From Shimia_B sp038525525 (GTDB lineage: Bacteria > Pseudomonadota > Alphaproteobacteria > Rhodobacterales > Rhodobacteraceae): a DNA stretch of 64,000 bases. The notes under the pieces are model-generated. The model did no database searches. It was not told the origin of the DNA and saw nothing but the letters and a program-made list of their open reading frames with translations. The stretch is from NCBI GenBank assembly GCA_038525525.1, contig JBCBHO010000004.1:1-64000 (forward strand). The letters are read 5' to 3'. Shown here one piece after another: positions 1-8,516 of the stretch. Every line of letters begins with the position of its first letter. Positions within the stretch are counted from its first letter, which is position 1. Position numbers and translations under genes: made by a program.

Positions 1-291
1 GTGGCGCACGACCGTGCCGCCGAAGGCCTGACCGATTGCCTGGTGCCCGAGGCAGACGCCCATGAGCGGCGTGCGCGTCTCGGCGGCGGCGTTCACCAGC
101 GCCAGGCAGATGCCCGCCTGGTCGGGGTCGCAGGGCCCGGGCGACAGGAGGATGCCCGCCGGTCCCATGCCCATGGCCTCCTGCACGTCGAGGGCGTCAT
201 TGCGGCGCACCACGACATCCGCCCCGAGCTCGCCCAGGTAGTGCACGAGATTGTAGGTGAAGCTGTCGTAATTATCGATGAGGAGGAGCAT
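1..291 (-). CDS. trpG: Anthranilate synthase component II (glutamine amidotransferase), 5' part only
   Basis: Read on the minus strand this gives 97 codons that start with MLLLIDNYDSFTYNLVHYLG and run off the left edge of the window. The DNYDSFTYNL start and the nucleophile motif GVCLGHQAIGQAFGG (Cys in the LGHQ context) are those of class I glutamine amidotransferases of the TrpG/PabA type. The subunit releases ammonia from glutamine for chorismate amination by TrpE. TrpE lies 4.8 kb away on the same strand, which favours TrpG over PabA, although bifunctional use is possible. The catalytic His and Glu would lie outside the window. The start is the only ATG consistent with the family N-terminus. 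Confidence 0.9.
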   Translation of the reverse strand, partial: MLLLIDNYDSFTYNLVHYLGELGADVVVRRNDALDVQEAMGMGPAGILLSPGPCDPDQAGICLALVNAAAETRTPLMGVCLGHQAIGQAFGGTVVRH

Positions 292-447
292 CGCTCACGG
301 GCCTTTGGCGGGTCAGAAGGGGGCTATCGCAGCGACCCCGGATGGCGGTATAGATCAAGAAGGCAGGCAAGGCCGTCAAGGCCTAAGCGCCTGCAAAGAG
401 AGATGAAGCGGGGCACACCCGCCAAGGGCAGAATAGAGAGACAGAGC

Positions 448-2073
448 ATGGGTCGGGGCATACTCTTTGGCGCCTTTTGGGGCTTTCTCGTGGGGGGGCT
501 CGTACTCGCGGTCGCGTCGCTTCTGGGCGACGTGCCGGTCTCCCAGGTCGCGCAGCGCAAAGCGCCCGACACCAAGGTCGTCGAAGTGCCCGCGGGATCG
601 GAATTCGACCAGGCCGGTTTGGATCGCCCGCTGCGCGCTCCCGCCACCGAGGCGCCAGTGGATGTCACCGGCACCGCGCCGCTCGTGACCGCGCCCGTCG
701 CTCCGGCGGCACCGCTCCTTGAGAACACCGTCACCTCGCCCGCGGGCGTGCCCGAGACGGAAACCGGCGCCCCGGCCGGGCTTGCCCCGCCGCCCGACGG
801 CGCGCCCGATGCCGGCGTCACGCTGCGCGCCGAAGTCCCCGCCCTCGAGGAGACGGCGCCCGCCCTCTCCGGGACGGCGCCTGCCGCCGATGACAGCGCG
901 CTGGCCGATACGACGGCCGCCGCGCCGCTTCCGCGCGCGCCAGAGGTCGTGAACGTTCCCGAGACAGCAGAAGACGTGTCCGAGGCGCCCGAGGAGGAGA
1001 GCGGAGCCATGGCAGCCGCGACGCCCGTGGAGGAGACCCCGGCACAAATGGCGGCGGATGCGACTGAAGACGCGGAGACAACTGAAACTCCTGATGATGC
1101 GCCTCTGGTCGAAGAGACACCGGCTGCGGAGGCGCCCACCGAGCCGGAGGTGACGCAGGAGGCGGGTGCGGAGAGCGCCCCGGCGCCGCCCGCCGTGGAG
1201 GCCGACACGGATTTGGCTATGGAAAGCGTGGCTTCCGCTGCGCCGCGCCCAACGGTCTCCGCCGGGGGCTTTGGCAACCGCGCCGAGGGCGTCGTCGTCA
1301 ACCGGCCGACGCAGGGCGCCGCTGCCGCCGCGGCAGAGGACCCGGGCGACGCCACGACGGACGACGCCGCCGAGGCCGCGCCCGAGGATGACCGCGCCAT
1401 CATGCGCCACGCCGCGCGCGGCGACTGGGAGCCCGATGACCGCCCGCTCTTTTCCATCGTCCTCATCGACGAGACGGCCAGCGCGGCGCGCCTGCCGGCG
1501 CTGGCGAGTTTCGCCGGGCCGCTTACATTCGCCGTCCCCGCAGGCCAGCCCGGCGCGGCCGAGGCCATGGCGGCCTACCGCGCGGCAGGACACGAGGTGG
1601 CGCTCCTCGCCGACATTCCCGCGGGGGCGACGGCGTCTGACGTCGAGGTCTCCATGGAGGCCTATCTCGCGTCCGTTCCCGAGGCCGTCGCCGTGATGGA
1701 CGGCACCTTTGCGGGCTTCCGCGGTGACCGCGCGGTGGCGCAACAGGTCGCCGAGATCGCGGCGGGCACCGGTCACGGGCTTCTGACCTTTCCTCAGGGC
1801 CTCGGCACCGCTGCGCAGGTGGCGCGCCAGACCGGTGTGCCCGTGGCAGAAGTGCTCCGCGACCTCGACAGCGAGGGGCAGGGCAACACGATCATCCGCC
1901 GCTTCCTCGATCAGGCGGCGTTCCGCGCGGGGCAGGATGGCCATGCCGTCCTCGTTGGGCGTCTGCGGGCCGAGACGATCAGCGCGCTTCTCATCTGGCA
2001 CCAGCAGGACAGGGCGGAGCGCGTGAACCTCGCGCCGCTCTCGGCCACGATCCTCGCGGCTTCGGGCTCCTAG
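448..2073 (+). CDS. Divergent polysaccharide deacetylase family protein (DUF610/YibQ-like)
   Basis: The protein has 541 residues. An N-terminal membrane anchor (about residues 5-27, FWGFLVGGLVLAVASLL) is followed by roughly 300 residues of low-complexity Ala/Pro/Glu/Thr-rich linker. A C-terminal domain from about residue 330 to the end (RPLFSIVLIDETASAARLPAL) matches the divergent polysaccharide deacetylase (NodB-fold) family. It is probably anchored in the inner membrane with the domain in the periplasm, with a role in envelope glycan metabolism; the substrate is unknown. The start was set at the ATG after a purine-rich GAGAGACAGAG and just before the membrane segment; an upstream in-frame extension would run through trpG on the other strand. 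The opposite strand is open over much of the linker because of its GC bias. Confidence 0.8.
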   Translation: MGRGILFGAFWGFLVGGLVLAVASLLGDVPVSQVAQRKAPDTKVVEVPAGSEFDQAGLDRPLRAPATEAPVDVTGTAPLVTAPVAPAAPLLENTVTSPAGVPETETGAPAGLAPPPDGAPDAGVTLRAEVPALEETAPALSGTAPAADDSALADTTAAAPLPRAPEVVNVPETAEDVSEAPEEESGAMAAATPVEETPAQMAADATEDAETTETPDDAPLVEETPAAEAPTEPEVTQEAGAESAPAPPAVEADTDLAMESVASAAPRPTVSAGGFGNRAEGVVVNRPTQGAAAAAAEDPGDATTDDAAEAAPEDDRAIMRHAARGDWEPDDRPLFSIVLIDETASAARLPALASFAGPLTFAVPAGQPGAAEAMAAYRAAGHEVALLADIPAGATASDVEVSMEAYLASVPEAVAVMDGTFAGFRGDRAVAQQVAEIAAGTGHGLLTFPQGLGTAAQVARQTGVPVAEVLRDLDSEGQGNTIIRRFLDQAAFRAGQDGHAVLVGRLRAETISALLIWHQQDRAERVNLAPLSATILAASGS

Positions 2074-2180
2074 CGAGCATCCTCTAAAGCAGGGCCCACC
2101 CAATTCCCCCGGGCTGCCCTCGTTTCGCCCAAATCATACGCGATCAGGCCCCATCTGAAGGTCAATTCAGGTGGGGACCT

Positions 2181-2585
2181 ATGACCGCCCATGTGGACAC
2201 GAAGGCCGCGCGCAACGGCTTTGGACAAATCTGGCGCTACGGCGTCACCGGCATCGCCAACACAGCCCTGGGCTACGGCCTCACGCTCGCCTGCGTCTAT
2301 GCGCTAGGCGCCAGCATCCTCGTGGCCAATATCGTGGGCTATGGCGCGGGCTGGTGCTTGAGCTACGCGCTCAACAAGCGCTGGACCTTCGCCCATCGCG
2401 GCGCGCTGGGGCGGACGGCGCTCCTTTTTGCCGGGCTCGTGGCACTGGCCTTCACCGGAAACGTGCTTCTCACTTACGCCCTTGTCGGCGCCGGGCTTGC
2501 CTATCCGGTGGCCCAGATCCTCGGCGCGGCGAGCTACAGCATCGCCGTCTTCGCCGGCCTGAAATGGATGGTATTTGCGTCATGA
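2181..2585 (+). CDS. GtrA-family small membrane protein
   Basis: The protein has 134 residues and four predicted transmembrane segments. It opens with FGQIWRYGVTGIANTALGY and contains YALNKRWTF after the second segment, as expected of GtrA proteins, which are thought to help move undecaprenyl-linked sugars across the inner membrane. Its stop overlaps the start of the glycosyltransferase gene by ATGA, so the two are translationally coupled. GtrA next to a GtrB-like enzyme is the classical arrangement of O-antigen glucosylation cassettes, but here it may serve any lipid-linked glycan. Confidence 0.85.
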   Translation: MTAHVDTKAARNGFGQIWRYGVTGIANTALGYGLTLACVYALGASILVANIVGYGAGWCLSYALNKRWTFAHRGALGRTALLFAGLVALAFTGNVLLTYALVGAGLAYPVAQILGAASYSIAVFAGLKWMVFAS

Positions 2586-3571
2586 CCAATCCGCTCCCTA
2601 CGCTTTCTTTCGTGGTGCCCTGCTACAACGAGGAGGAGGTTTTGCCTGAGCTCCTCGATACGCTCCTCGCCCTTTCCAGCGCGCTCGTGAAGGAAGGGCG
2701 CATCGCCGAACCCGCAGAGATCCTTCTGGTTGATGACGGCTCTCGCGACCGCACCTGGCCCATGATCGAGGCGGCGCGGGCGTCCCACGGGGCCACGGGG
2801 CTCCGGCTCTCGAAGAACCAGGGGCACCAGGCCGCGCTGCTGGCGGGGCTTCTCAACGCTGATGCCGATGTCACCATTTCCATGGATGCCGACCTCCAGG
2901 ACGATCCCAACGTCGTGCGCGACATGCTGGACCGCTACCGCGAGGGGGCCGAGATCGTCTTCGGCGTCCGCGCCGCCCGCGACACCGACACCGCCTTCAA
3001 GCGGATGACCGCGCGGGGCTATTACAAGCTCCTCGGCGGCATGGGCGTCGACATCATCCCCGACCACGCCGATTACCGGCTCATGAGCGCCAAGGCGCTG
3101 GCGGCCCTCGACAGCTTCCAGGAGCGCAATCTTTTCCTGCGCGGCCTCGTGCGCCAGATCGGCTTCGAGACCGCGACGGTCACCTATGACCGCGCCGCGC
3201 GGGTGGCGGGCGAAAGCAAGTACCCGCTCGCCAAGATGCTCGCGCTCGCCATCGAGGGGATCACATCCTTCTCGATCAAGCCACTGCGGCTCATCACGGC
3301 CATGGGCTTTATCGTGGCCGGGCTCTCGCTTTGCTACGCGGTCTATTCGCTGGTGATGTGGTCCATGGGCTCGGTGGTGCCGGGCTGGACCTCCATCGTG
3401 TTGCCGATCTACATCCTCGGCGGCATTCACATGATCGCGCTCGGCGTGATCGGTGAGTATATCGGCAAGATCTACCTCGAGACGAAGGGGCGCCCGCGCT
3501 TCATCGTTGACGAGATCACCCGCCCGAGCGAGGCCCAGAGGGCCAAGCCGCTCTCCATCGCGGCCGAGTAG
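2582..3571 (+). CDS. Family 2 glycosyltransferase, GtrB/DPM1-like
   Basis: The protein has 329 residues. The N-terminus LSFVVPCYNEEEVLPELL and the metal-binding SMDADLQDDP (about residues 98-110) are hallmarks of GT-A polyprenyl-phosphate glycosyltransferases. The region GESKYPLAKMLALAIEGITSFSIKPLR precedes two C-terminal transmembrane helices (about residues 239-262 and 268-293), as in GtrB/ArnC-type enzymes that charge undecaprenyl phosphate with a sugar from a nucleotide donor. It is coupled to the GtrA gene upstream and followed 7 bases later by a large membrane protein. The transferred sugar cannot be deduced. Confidence 0.88.
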   Translation: MTNPLPTLSFVVPCYNEEEVLPELLDTLLALSSALVKEGRIAEPAEILLVDDGSRDRTWPMIEAARASHGATGLRLSKNQGHQAALLAGLLNADADVTISMDADLQDDPNVVRDMLDRYREGAEIVFGVRAARDTDTAFKRMTARGYYKLLGGMGVDIIPDHADYRLMSAKALAALDSFQERNLFLRGLVRQIGFETATVTYDRAARVAGESKYPLAKMLALAIEGITSFSIKPLRLITAMGFIVAGLSLCYAVYSLVMWSMGSVVPGWTSIVLPIYILGGIHMIALGVIGEYIGKIYLETKGRPRFIVDEITRPSEAQRAKPLSIAAE

Positions 3572-3578
3572 CACGGAC

Positions 3579-5129
3579 ATGGTCGGGCAGGGGCAGACGC
3601 ATTGGGTCATGCTGGGCGCGCTCGTCGTGGCGGCGGCGCTGCTCTACCCGTTCACACAGGCGCTCTACCTGCCGCTGACCGACCTGCCCAACCACATCGC
3701 GCGACACACGATCATGGCCGCCGACGAGGGCAGCGCGCTGCTCCGCTTCTGGACGGCCTCATTCGTGCTCGTGCCGAATTCGGCGGTGGACCTCCTCTGG
3801 CAGGCGATCGGCGGCACGGATGCGGTGCGCTTCAGCCACCGGGTCATGGCGGTCTCGGTGCTCAATCTCTTCGTGTCAGGCGTGGTGCTTGCGCGTGTCA
3901 TCCATGGGCGCTTCACGCCCTGGAGCCTCGCGGGCGGGCTCGTCGTCTTCAGCGCGACGTTCCTCTTCGGGTTCCAGAATTACAGCTTCTCGTTGCCCTT
4001 CGCGATCCATGCCTTCGCGCTCTACCTCGTGCTGGAGCAGCGCGGGCTCGGGCTCCGCGTGGCGGTCTTCGCGGCGATCACGCCGGTGCTCTTTCTCATG
4101 CATTTCTTCGCCTTTGCCGTGCTCGGCGCGCTGGTTTTCGGCCGCGAGCTTCAGCGGCTGATCGAGGCGCGGGATCGCGCGCAGCTTCTCGCGGGCGCGG
4201 CCATGGGGGTGCCCTTCGTGCTGCCGGTCCTCTGGCTCGCCGCCGACATGGCCACGGGGCCCGAAAACCCGGCCGGGACCTTCACCGAGTTCGGCAGCCT
4301 TGCCACGCGCATCGCGCGCTTTGCCGAGCCGATCCATGCCTTCGCGCTCCATCCGGCGGATCCGATCAACCAGCTGGGCAAGATCATCGTCTTCGGGCTC
4401 TACGGCCTCTTCGCCACGGTCCTTTTGCCAGTGCGCTGGGGCCTGCGGCTTTCGCCCGCCATGCGGGGGCCGGTGATCGCGCTTCTCGTGGTCTCGGTGC
4501 TGTCGCCCACGTGGCTTGCCGGGGTCGCCTATATCGACATCCGCTTCCCCTTCGTCTTCATCCTCCTGATGATCGCAGCGACGGATTGGCGGAGCAGCGC
4601 GCCGCGGATCGGCGCCACCTTCCTCGTGCTCACGCTCGCGCTCGTGGTGGCGCGGAGTGGGCAGATGGCGCAGTATTTCTCGCTCCACGACGCCGAGATC
4701 CGGGAGCTCACCGCGCTCATGGACGACACGCTGGAGCCTGAAGACCGCGTGCTCCCGGTGCGTGCGCCGGGGCAGTTCCTCGGCCAGCGGCTCTGGCACG
4801 CGCAGGGCTATGCCACCGCCCGGAACGAGGCCTTCATCCCCACGCTTTTCCAGGGCGTCCATGCCGTCCAGCTGCGCGCGGAATACGCGGCCTCGGCGAC
4901 GCCGCTCATGTCAGGCAACCCGGCCTGTGCCGTCTTCGAAGCCGCACCGCTCGAGCGCGACGCGCTGGGAGAATGGTGCCACGTGGAAGACTACCTCGCG
5001 GGCTGGGAGACGAAGTTCGACAAGGTTGTCAGCATGGACCCGCTCGATCCCGCGATCCTCGCGGGCGCGCCGGTGCGTCTCCTCGGGCAAAACGGCCGCT
5101 TCGAGATCTACGAAGTGACCGCGAACTAG
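3579..5129 (+). CDS. Polytopic membrane protein, possible GT-C-type glycosyltransferase
   Basis: The protein has 516 residues and about ten hydrophobic segments, followed by a soluble C-terminal part of about 130 residues (from roughly residue 375). A short first extracytoplasmic loop contains LTDLPNHIARHTI. Its position right behind gtrA and gtrB is where Gtr cassettes carry the membrane transferase that takes the sugar from the polyprenyl carrier, so a GT-C role is inferred from context and topology. No family motif was recognised with certainty. The start ATG lies 7 bases after the glycosyltransferase stop; an upstream extension would overlap that gene in another frame. Confidence 0.65.
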   Translation: MVGQGQTHWVMLGALVVAAALLYPFTQALYLPLTDLPNHIARHTIMAADEGSALLRFWTASFVLVPNSAVDLLWQAIGGTDAVRFSHRVMAVSVLNLFVSGVVLARVIHGRFTPWSLAGGLVVFSATFLFGFQNYSFSLPFAIHAFALYLVLEQRGLGLRVAVFAAITPVLFLMHFFAFAVLGALVFGRELQRLIEARDRAQLLAGAAMGVPFVLPVLWLAADMATGPENPAGTFTEFGSLATRIARFAEPIHAFALHPADPINQLGKIIVFGLYGLFATVLLPVRWGLRLSPAMRGPVIALLVVSVLSPTWLAGVAYIDIRFPFVFILLMIAATDWRSSAPRIGATFLVLTLALVVARSGQMAQYFSLHDAEIRELTALMDDTLEPEDRVLPVRAPGQFLGQRLWHAQGYATARNEAFIPTLFQGVHAVQLRAEYAASATPLMSGNPACAVFEAAPLERDALGEWCHVEDYLAGWETKFDKVVSMDPLDPAILAGAPVRLLGQNGRFEIYEVTAN

Positions 5130-5133
5130 TGTG

Positions 5134-6645
5134 TCAGCCGTTGCCACGGCTGAAGCCAGCCGCGTCCCGTGCGGCTGCCCAGATCGCCTTCGCCTTGTTC
5201 ACCGTTTCCTCGTACTCGGCCTCCGGATCGCTGTCATAGACGACGCCACCCCCGGCCTGGCTGTAAAGCGTGCCGTCCTTCAGGACCGCCGTGCGCAGCG
5301 CGATGCAGATGTCCATCTCGCCGTTCGCGCTGAAATAGCCGCAGCCGCCGCCATAGACGCCGCGCTTCTCGGGCTCGAGCTCGTCGATGATCTCCATGGC
5401 GCGGACCTTGGGCGCGCCGGAGAGCGTCCCCGCGGGCAGGCCCGCAAGGAGGGCCGAGAGCGCATCCTCGCCGTCGGCCAACTCACCCACCACGTTCGAG
5501 GTGATGTGCATGACGTGGCTGTAGCGCTCGATGACGAATTTCTCCGTGGGCTTCACGGTGCCGATGCGGGCCACGCGCCCCACGTCGTTGCGGCCGAGAT
5601 CGAGCAGCATCAGGTGCTCGGCGCGCTCCTTCGGATCGGCGAGGAGGTCCTCCTCGAGCGCCTTGTCTTCCTCGGGCGTGGCGCCACGGGGCCGCGTGCC
5701 CGCGATGGGCCGGATCGTGACCTCCCCGTCCATCAGGCGCACGAGGATCTCGGGCGAGGCGCCCGCCACCTGGAAGCCGCCGAAGTTGAAAAAGAACATG
5801 AAGGGCGAGGGGTTCGTCCTCCGGAGCGCGCGATAGAAGGCGAAGGGCTCGAAGGGGAACTCCTGGCTCCAGCGCTGCGCCGGCACGACCTGGAAAATAT
5901 CGCCCGCGCGGATGTACTCCTTCGCGCGCTCCACGGCGGCGAGGTAATCGGCCTTGGCGAAGTTCGAGCGGGGCTCGCCGGGCATGGCGCGTTCGCCGAG
6001 CTCGCGGCTGGCGGAGGGCACCGGGCGTTCGAGCGCGCGGATCGCGTCCATCACCCGCTCGGCGGCCTGGGCATAGGCGGCCTTGGCGGAAAGCCCGGAA
6101 TTGGCCCAGGCGGGGGCCACGACGATCACGTCGCCCTTCACACCATCGAGCACCGCCACCACCGAGGGCCGCGCCATGCGCGCATCCGGCAGGCCGAGCG
6201 GATCTGGGTTCACATCCGGCAGCCGCTCCACGAGGCGGATCATGTCGTAACCCAGAAAGCCGAAGAGCCCGGCGGAGGCCGCGGGCAGCCCGCGGGGCAG
6301 GTCGATGCGGCTCTCCTCGATAAGCGCGCGGAGCGCGGCGAGGGGATCGCCCGCCACCGTCTCGAAAGCATCGGCGTCGAACCGCGCACTGCGATTGATG
6401 CGCGCGGACGTACCGTGACACTCCCACACGATGTCGGGCCGCATGCCCACGATCGAGTAGCGCCCGCGCACCTCGCCTCCGGTGACGGATTCAAGGACGA
6501 AGCTGTCGGGCTCCGCCGCCGCGAGCTTGAGCATCAGCGAGACGGGCGTGTCGAGATCTGCCGCGAGCCGCGCGTAGACGACCTGGTTCTTCCCCGCCTC
6601 GAAGCCGTCGGCGAAGGCGCTGAACTCTGGGATGAGCGTCGTCAT
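5134..6645 (-). CDS. trpE: Anthranilate synthase component I
   Basis: The 503-residue protein is of the usual TrpE length. The N-terminal regulatory part includes FVLESVTGGEVRGRYSIVG. The chorismate-binding C-terminal half carries DIFQVVPAQRWSQEF, PFMFFFNFGGFQVAGASPEI, PIAGTRPRGATPEED, LLDLGRNDVGRV, FVIERYSHVMHITSNVVG and AGTLSGAPKVRAMEIIDELE. It makes anthranilate from chorismate with ammonia from TrpG. Its start overlaps the stop of the upstream ppiD-like gene by 4 bases. It ends 4 bases from the convergent membrane protein gene, so the plus-strand island separates it from trpG. Confidence 0.96.
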   Translation of the reverse strand: MTTLIPEFSAFADGFEAGKNQVVYARLAADLDTPVSLMLKLAAAEPDSFVLESVTGGEVRGRYSIVGMRPDIVWECHGTSARINRSARFDADAFETVAGDPLAALRALIEESRIDLPRGLPAASAGLFGFLGYDMIRLVERLPDVNPDPLGLPDARMARPSVVAVLDGVKGDVIVVAPAWANSGLSAKAAYAQAAERVMDAIRALERPVPSASRELGERAMPGEPRSNFAKADYLAAVERAKEYIRAGDIFQVVPAQRWSQEFPFEPFAFYRALRRTNPSPFMFFFNFGGFQVAGASPEILVRLMDGEVTIRPIAGTRPRGATPEEDKALEEDLLADPKERAEHLMLLDLGRNDVGRVARIGTVKPTEKFVIERYSHVMHITSNVVGELADGEDALSALLAGLPAGTLSGAPKVRAMEIIDELEPEKRGVYGGGCGYFSANGEMDICIALRTAVLKDGTLYSQAGGGVVYDSDPEAEYEETVNKAKAIWAAARDAAGFSRGNG

Positions 6646-8486
6646 TGGATCTGCGCGTGGATGCCGTTGATCTGGCCCTGGTCGAGGGTCACGTCGGTCT
6701 GGTCGAGTATGCCCTGCGCGAAGGAGGCGTAGAGATCCTGCGCATAGCTCTGGCTATACTGCGCGTTGAGCGCGTTCACGAGGCGCGCCACGTCCGGATC
6801 GTTGCGGTCGGGGGCGGCGATGTCGATGAGGCGGACGAGGGCCACGGTGCCTGTGCCCTCCACGACGCGCACCTCGTCCCGGCTCATCTCGAAGACCTCT
6901 CCGATGAAGGCCGCCGGCGCACCTGGGATGAACGAGCCACGGGAGACATCCTCGATGGCGGCGGTGAGGCCGAGGCCGGCCATGTCGGTCCCCGCTGCGA
7001 TCTGGGGCGAGAGCGTCTCGGCGAGGCGCCCGAGCCGCGCGACCGTGGCGCTCTGCTCCCAGGCCACGCGGACCTCGTCCTCCACGTCCTCGAGCGGGCG
7101 CAACGTGGGCTCGGTGATGCCGTCGAGGCGCACAGCGAAGATGCCGCCATCCTCCAGCGCCTCGATTTCTGGGAAGTCGTCCAGCGTCACGGCGGCTGCA
7201 GCGTCTTGGAAGGCGGCGTAGGCGGCGGGGCCCTCGGACATGCCCGGGAACCAGCCCAGTGTGCCGAATTCCATGTCGGAAGCCTCCGCCAGCTCCTCGA
7301 TGGTGGCGCCGCCTGCGAGCTCGTTTTCAAGGAAGTCGAACTGGTCGGCGATGATGCGCGCGGCGCGGTCGAGCGCGAGCTCGTCCTGCAGGCCGTCACG
7401 GGCCTCCTCGTAGGTCGTTTCCGTGGCGGGCAGGATCCCGTTGATGCGGAAGAGCGCGGGGCCGAGCGAGGTGTTGAGCGGACCCACGACGGTGAGGTCT
7501 TCCTCGGCGAAAACCGCGGCGCCGGCGGCGCCGAGATCGCCCTCGGTCACGTCGCCCAGATCGGCATCGGAGAGATCGAGGCCCCGGGCCTCCACCTCGT
7601 CCTCGAACGCGCCGCCTTCTTCGATCCGGGCGCGCGCGGCCTCGGCCTCCGCCGTGGAGCCGAACACGAGCCGCTCCACCAGTCGCCGCTCGGGCTGCAC
7701 GAATTCGGAGCGTCGGTCATCGTAGAGCGCCCTGAGCGCGTCCTCGTCCACCTGCACGGAATCGAGGATCATGTCGGGCGTGAGCCAGACATAGGCGATC
7801 TCCTTGGTCTCGGGCGCGGTGTAGGCCTCCGGATTAGCGGTGTATTCCGCGGTGAGCTCGGCCTGCGTGGGCTCGGGCAGGGGCGTGATGAGGTCGTTTT
7901 GATCCATGAGCGCCCATTCGACGGAGCGCTCCTCGGCCGTGAAGCCCAGCACCGTGTCGGTGAGGGTCTCGGGCGGGGTGACGCCGCCGATGACGGCGAG
8001 CTGGAGGATCGTGCGCGACAGGTCTTCCCGGATCTGGGTTTCGTAGGCCCGCTCCGTCAGGCCCACGCGGCGCAAAACGTCCGCATAGGCCACGCGGTCG
8101 ATCCCGCCGTCGAGCCCGGTGGCGATGCCCGAGCGGATGATCTCCTCGCGGACCTGCGCGTCGCCCACGGAAATGCCGAGCGCGCTTGCTTCGTTGTCGA
8201 GCGCGCGTTGGGTGACGATCTGGCTGAGTGTCTCCTGCTGAAGCCCGAGCGCCTGGGCCTCTGGGAAGCTTAGCGCGCGGCCGGTTTGCTGGGCGTAGCT
8301 GCGCAGCTGGTTCTGGAGCGCGGTGAAATAGGTCTGCGCGGAGATGCGCTTTTCTCCCACGGTGCCGATCGACTGCCCGCCGCCGCCGAAATTACCGGTG
8401 CCGAAGCTCAAAAGGCCGATGCCCGTGAGGCCGATTATGACCCACACGAAGGTGCGCTGCGCCTTCTTCCCCACCGATTTGGCCAT
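6642..8486 (-). CDS. Peptidylprolyl isomerase PpiD-like / SurA N-terminal domain protein
   Basis: The protein has 614 residues. A short cytoplasmic N-terminus (MAKSVGKKAQRTF) leads into one membrane helix (about residues 13-33). A SurA-N-like helical region (residues about 45-180) and a central PPIC-type parvulin region follow, with a second half resembling a degenerate repeat. This is the architecture of PpiD, a periplasmic chaperone bound to the inner membrane that helps exported proteins fold. Length and layout fit the family; whether isomerase residues are kept was not judged. It overlaps trpE by 4 bases, a pairing I recall from other Rhodobacteraceae. Confidence 0.85.
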   Translation of the reverse strand: MAKSVGKKAQRTFVWVIIGLTGIGLLSFGTGNFGGGGQSIGTVGEKRISAQTYFTALQNQLRSYAQQTGRALSFPEAQALGLQQETLSQIVTQRALDNEASALGISVGDAQVREEIIRSGIATGLDGGIDRVAYADVLRRVGLTERAYETQIREDLSRTILQLAVIGGVTPPETLTDTVLGFTAEERSVEWALMDQNDLITPLPEPTQAELTAEYTANPEAYTAPETKEIAYVWLTPDMILDSVQVDEDALRALYDDRRSEFVQPERRLVERLVFGSTAEAEAARARIEEGGAFEDEVEARGLDLSDADLGDVTEGDLGAAGAAVFAEEDLTVVGPLNTSLGPALFRINGILPATETTYEEARDGLQDELALDRAARIIADQFDFLENELAGGATIEELAEASDMEFGTLGWFPGMSEGPAAYAAFQDAAAAVTLDDFPEIEALEDGGIFAVRLDGITEPTLRPLEDVEDEVRVAWEQSATVARLGRLAETLSPQIAAGTDMAGLGLTAAIEDVSRGSFIPGAPAAFIGEVFEMSRDEVRVVEGTGTVALVRLIDIAAPDRNDPDVARLVNALNAQYSQSYAQDLYASFAQGILDQTDVTLDQGQINGIHAQIQ

Positions 8487-8516
8487 GCCTGAACTCCCTG
8501 ACTTTGGCGCCCGCGT

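Noticed and set aside
376..2103. Long minus-strand frames opposite the deacetylase gene
   Set aside because: They come from the repetitive GC-rich linker codons and show no signal, start context or domain.
5131..8273. Long plus-strand frames opposite trpE and the ppiD-like gene
   Set aside because: They mirror the minus-strand genes and have the Gly/Arg/His/Leu-rich composition of shadow frames.
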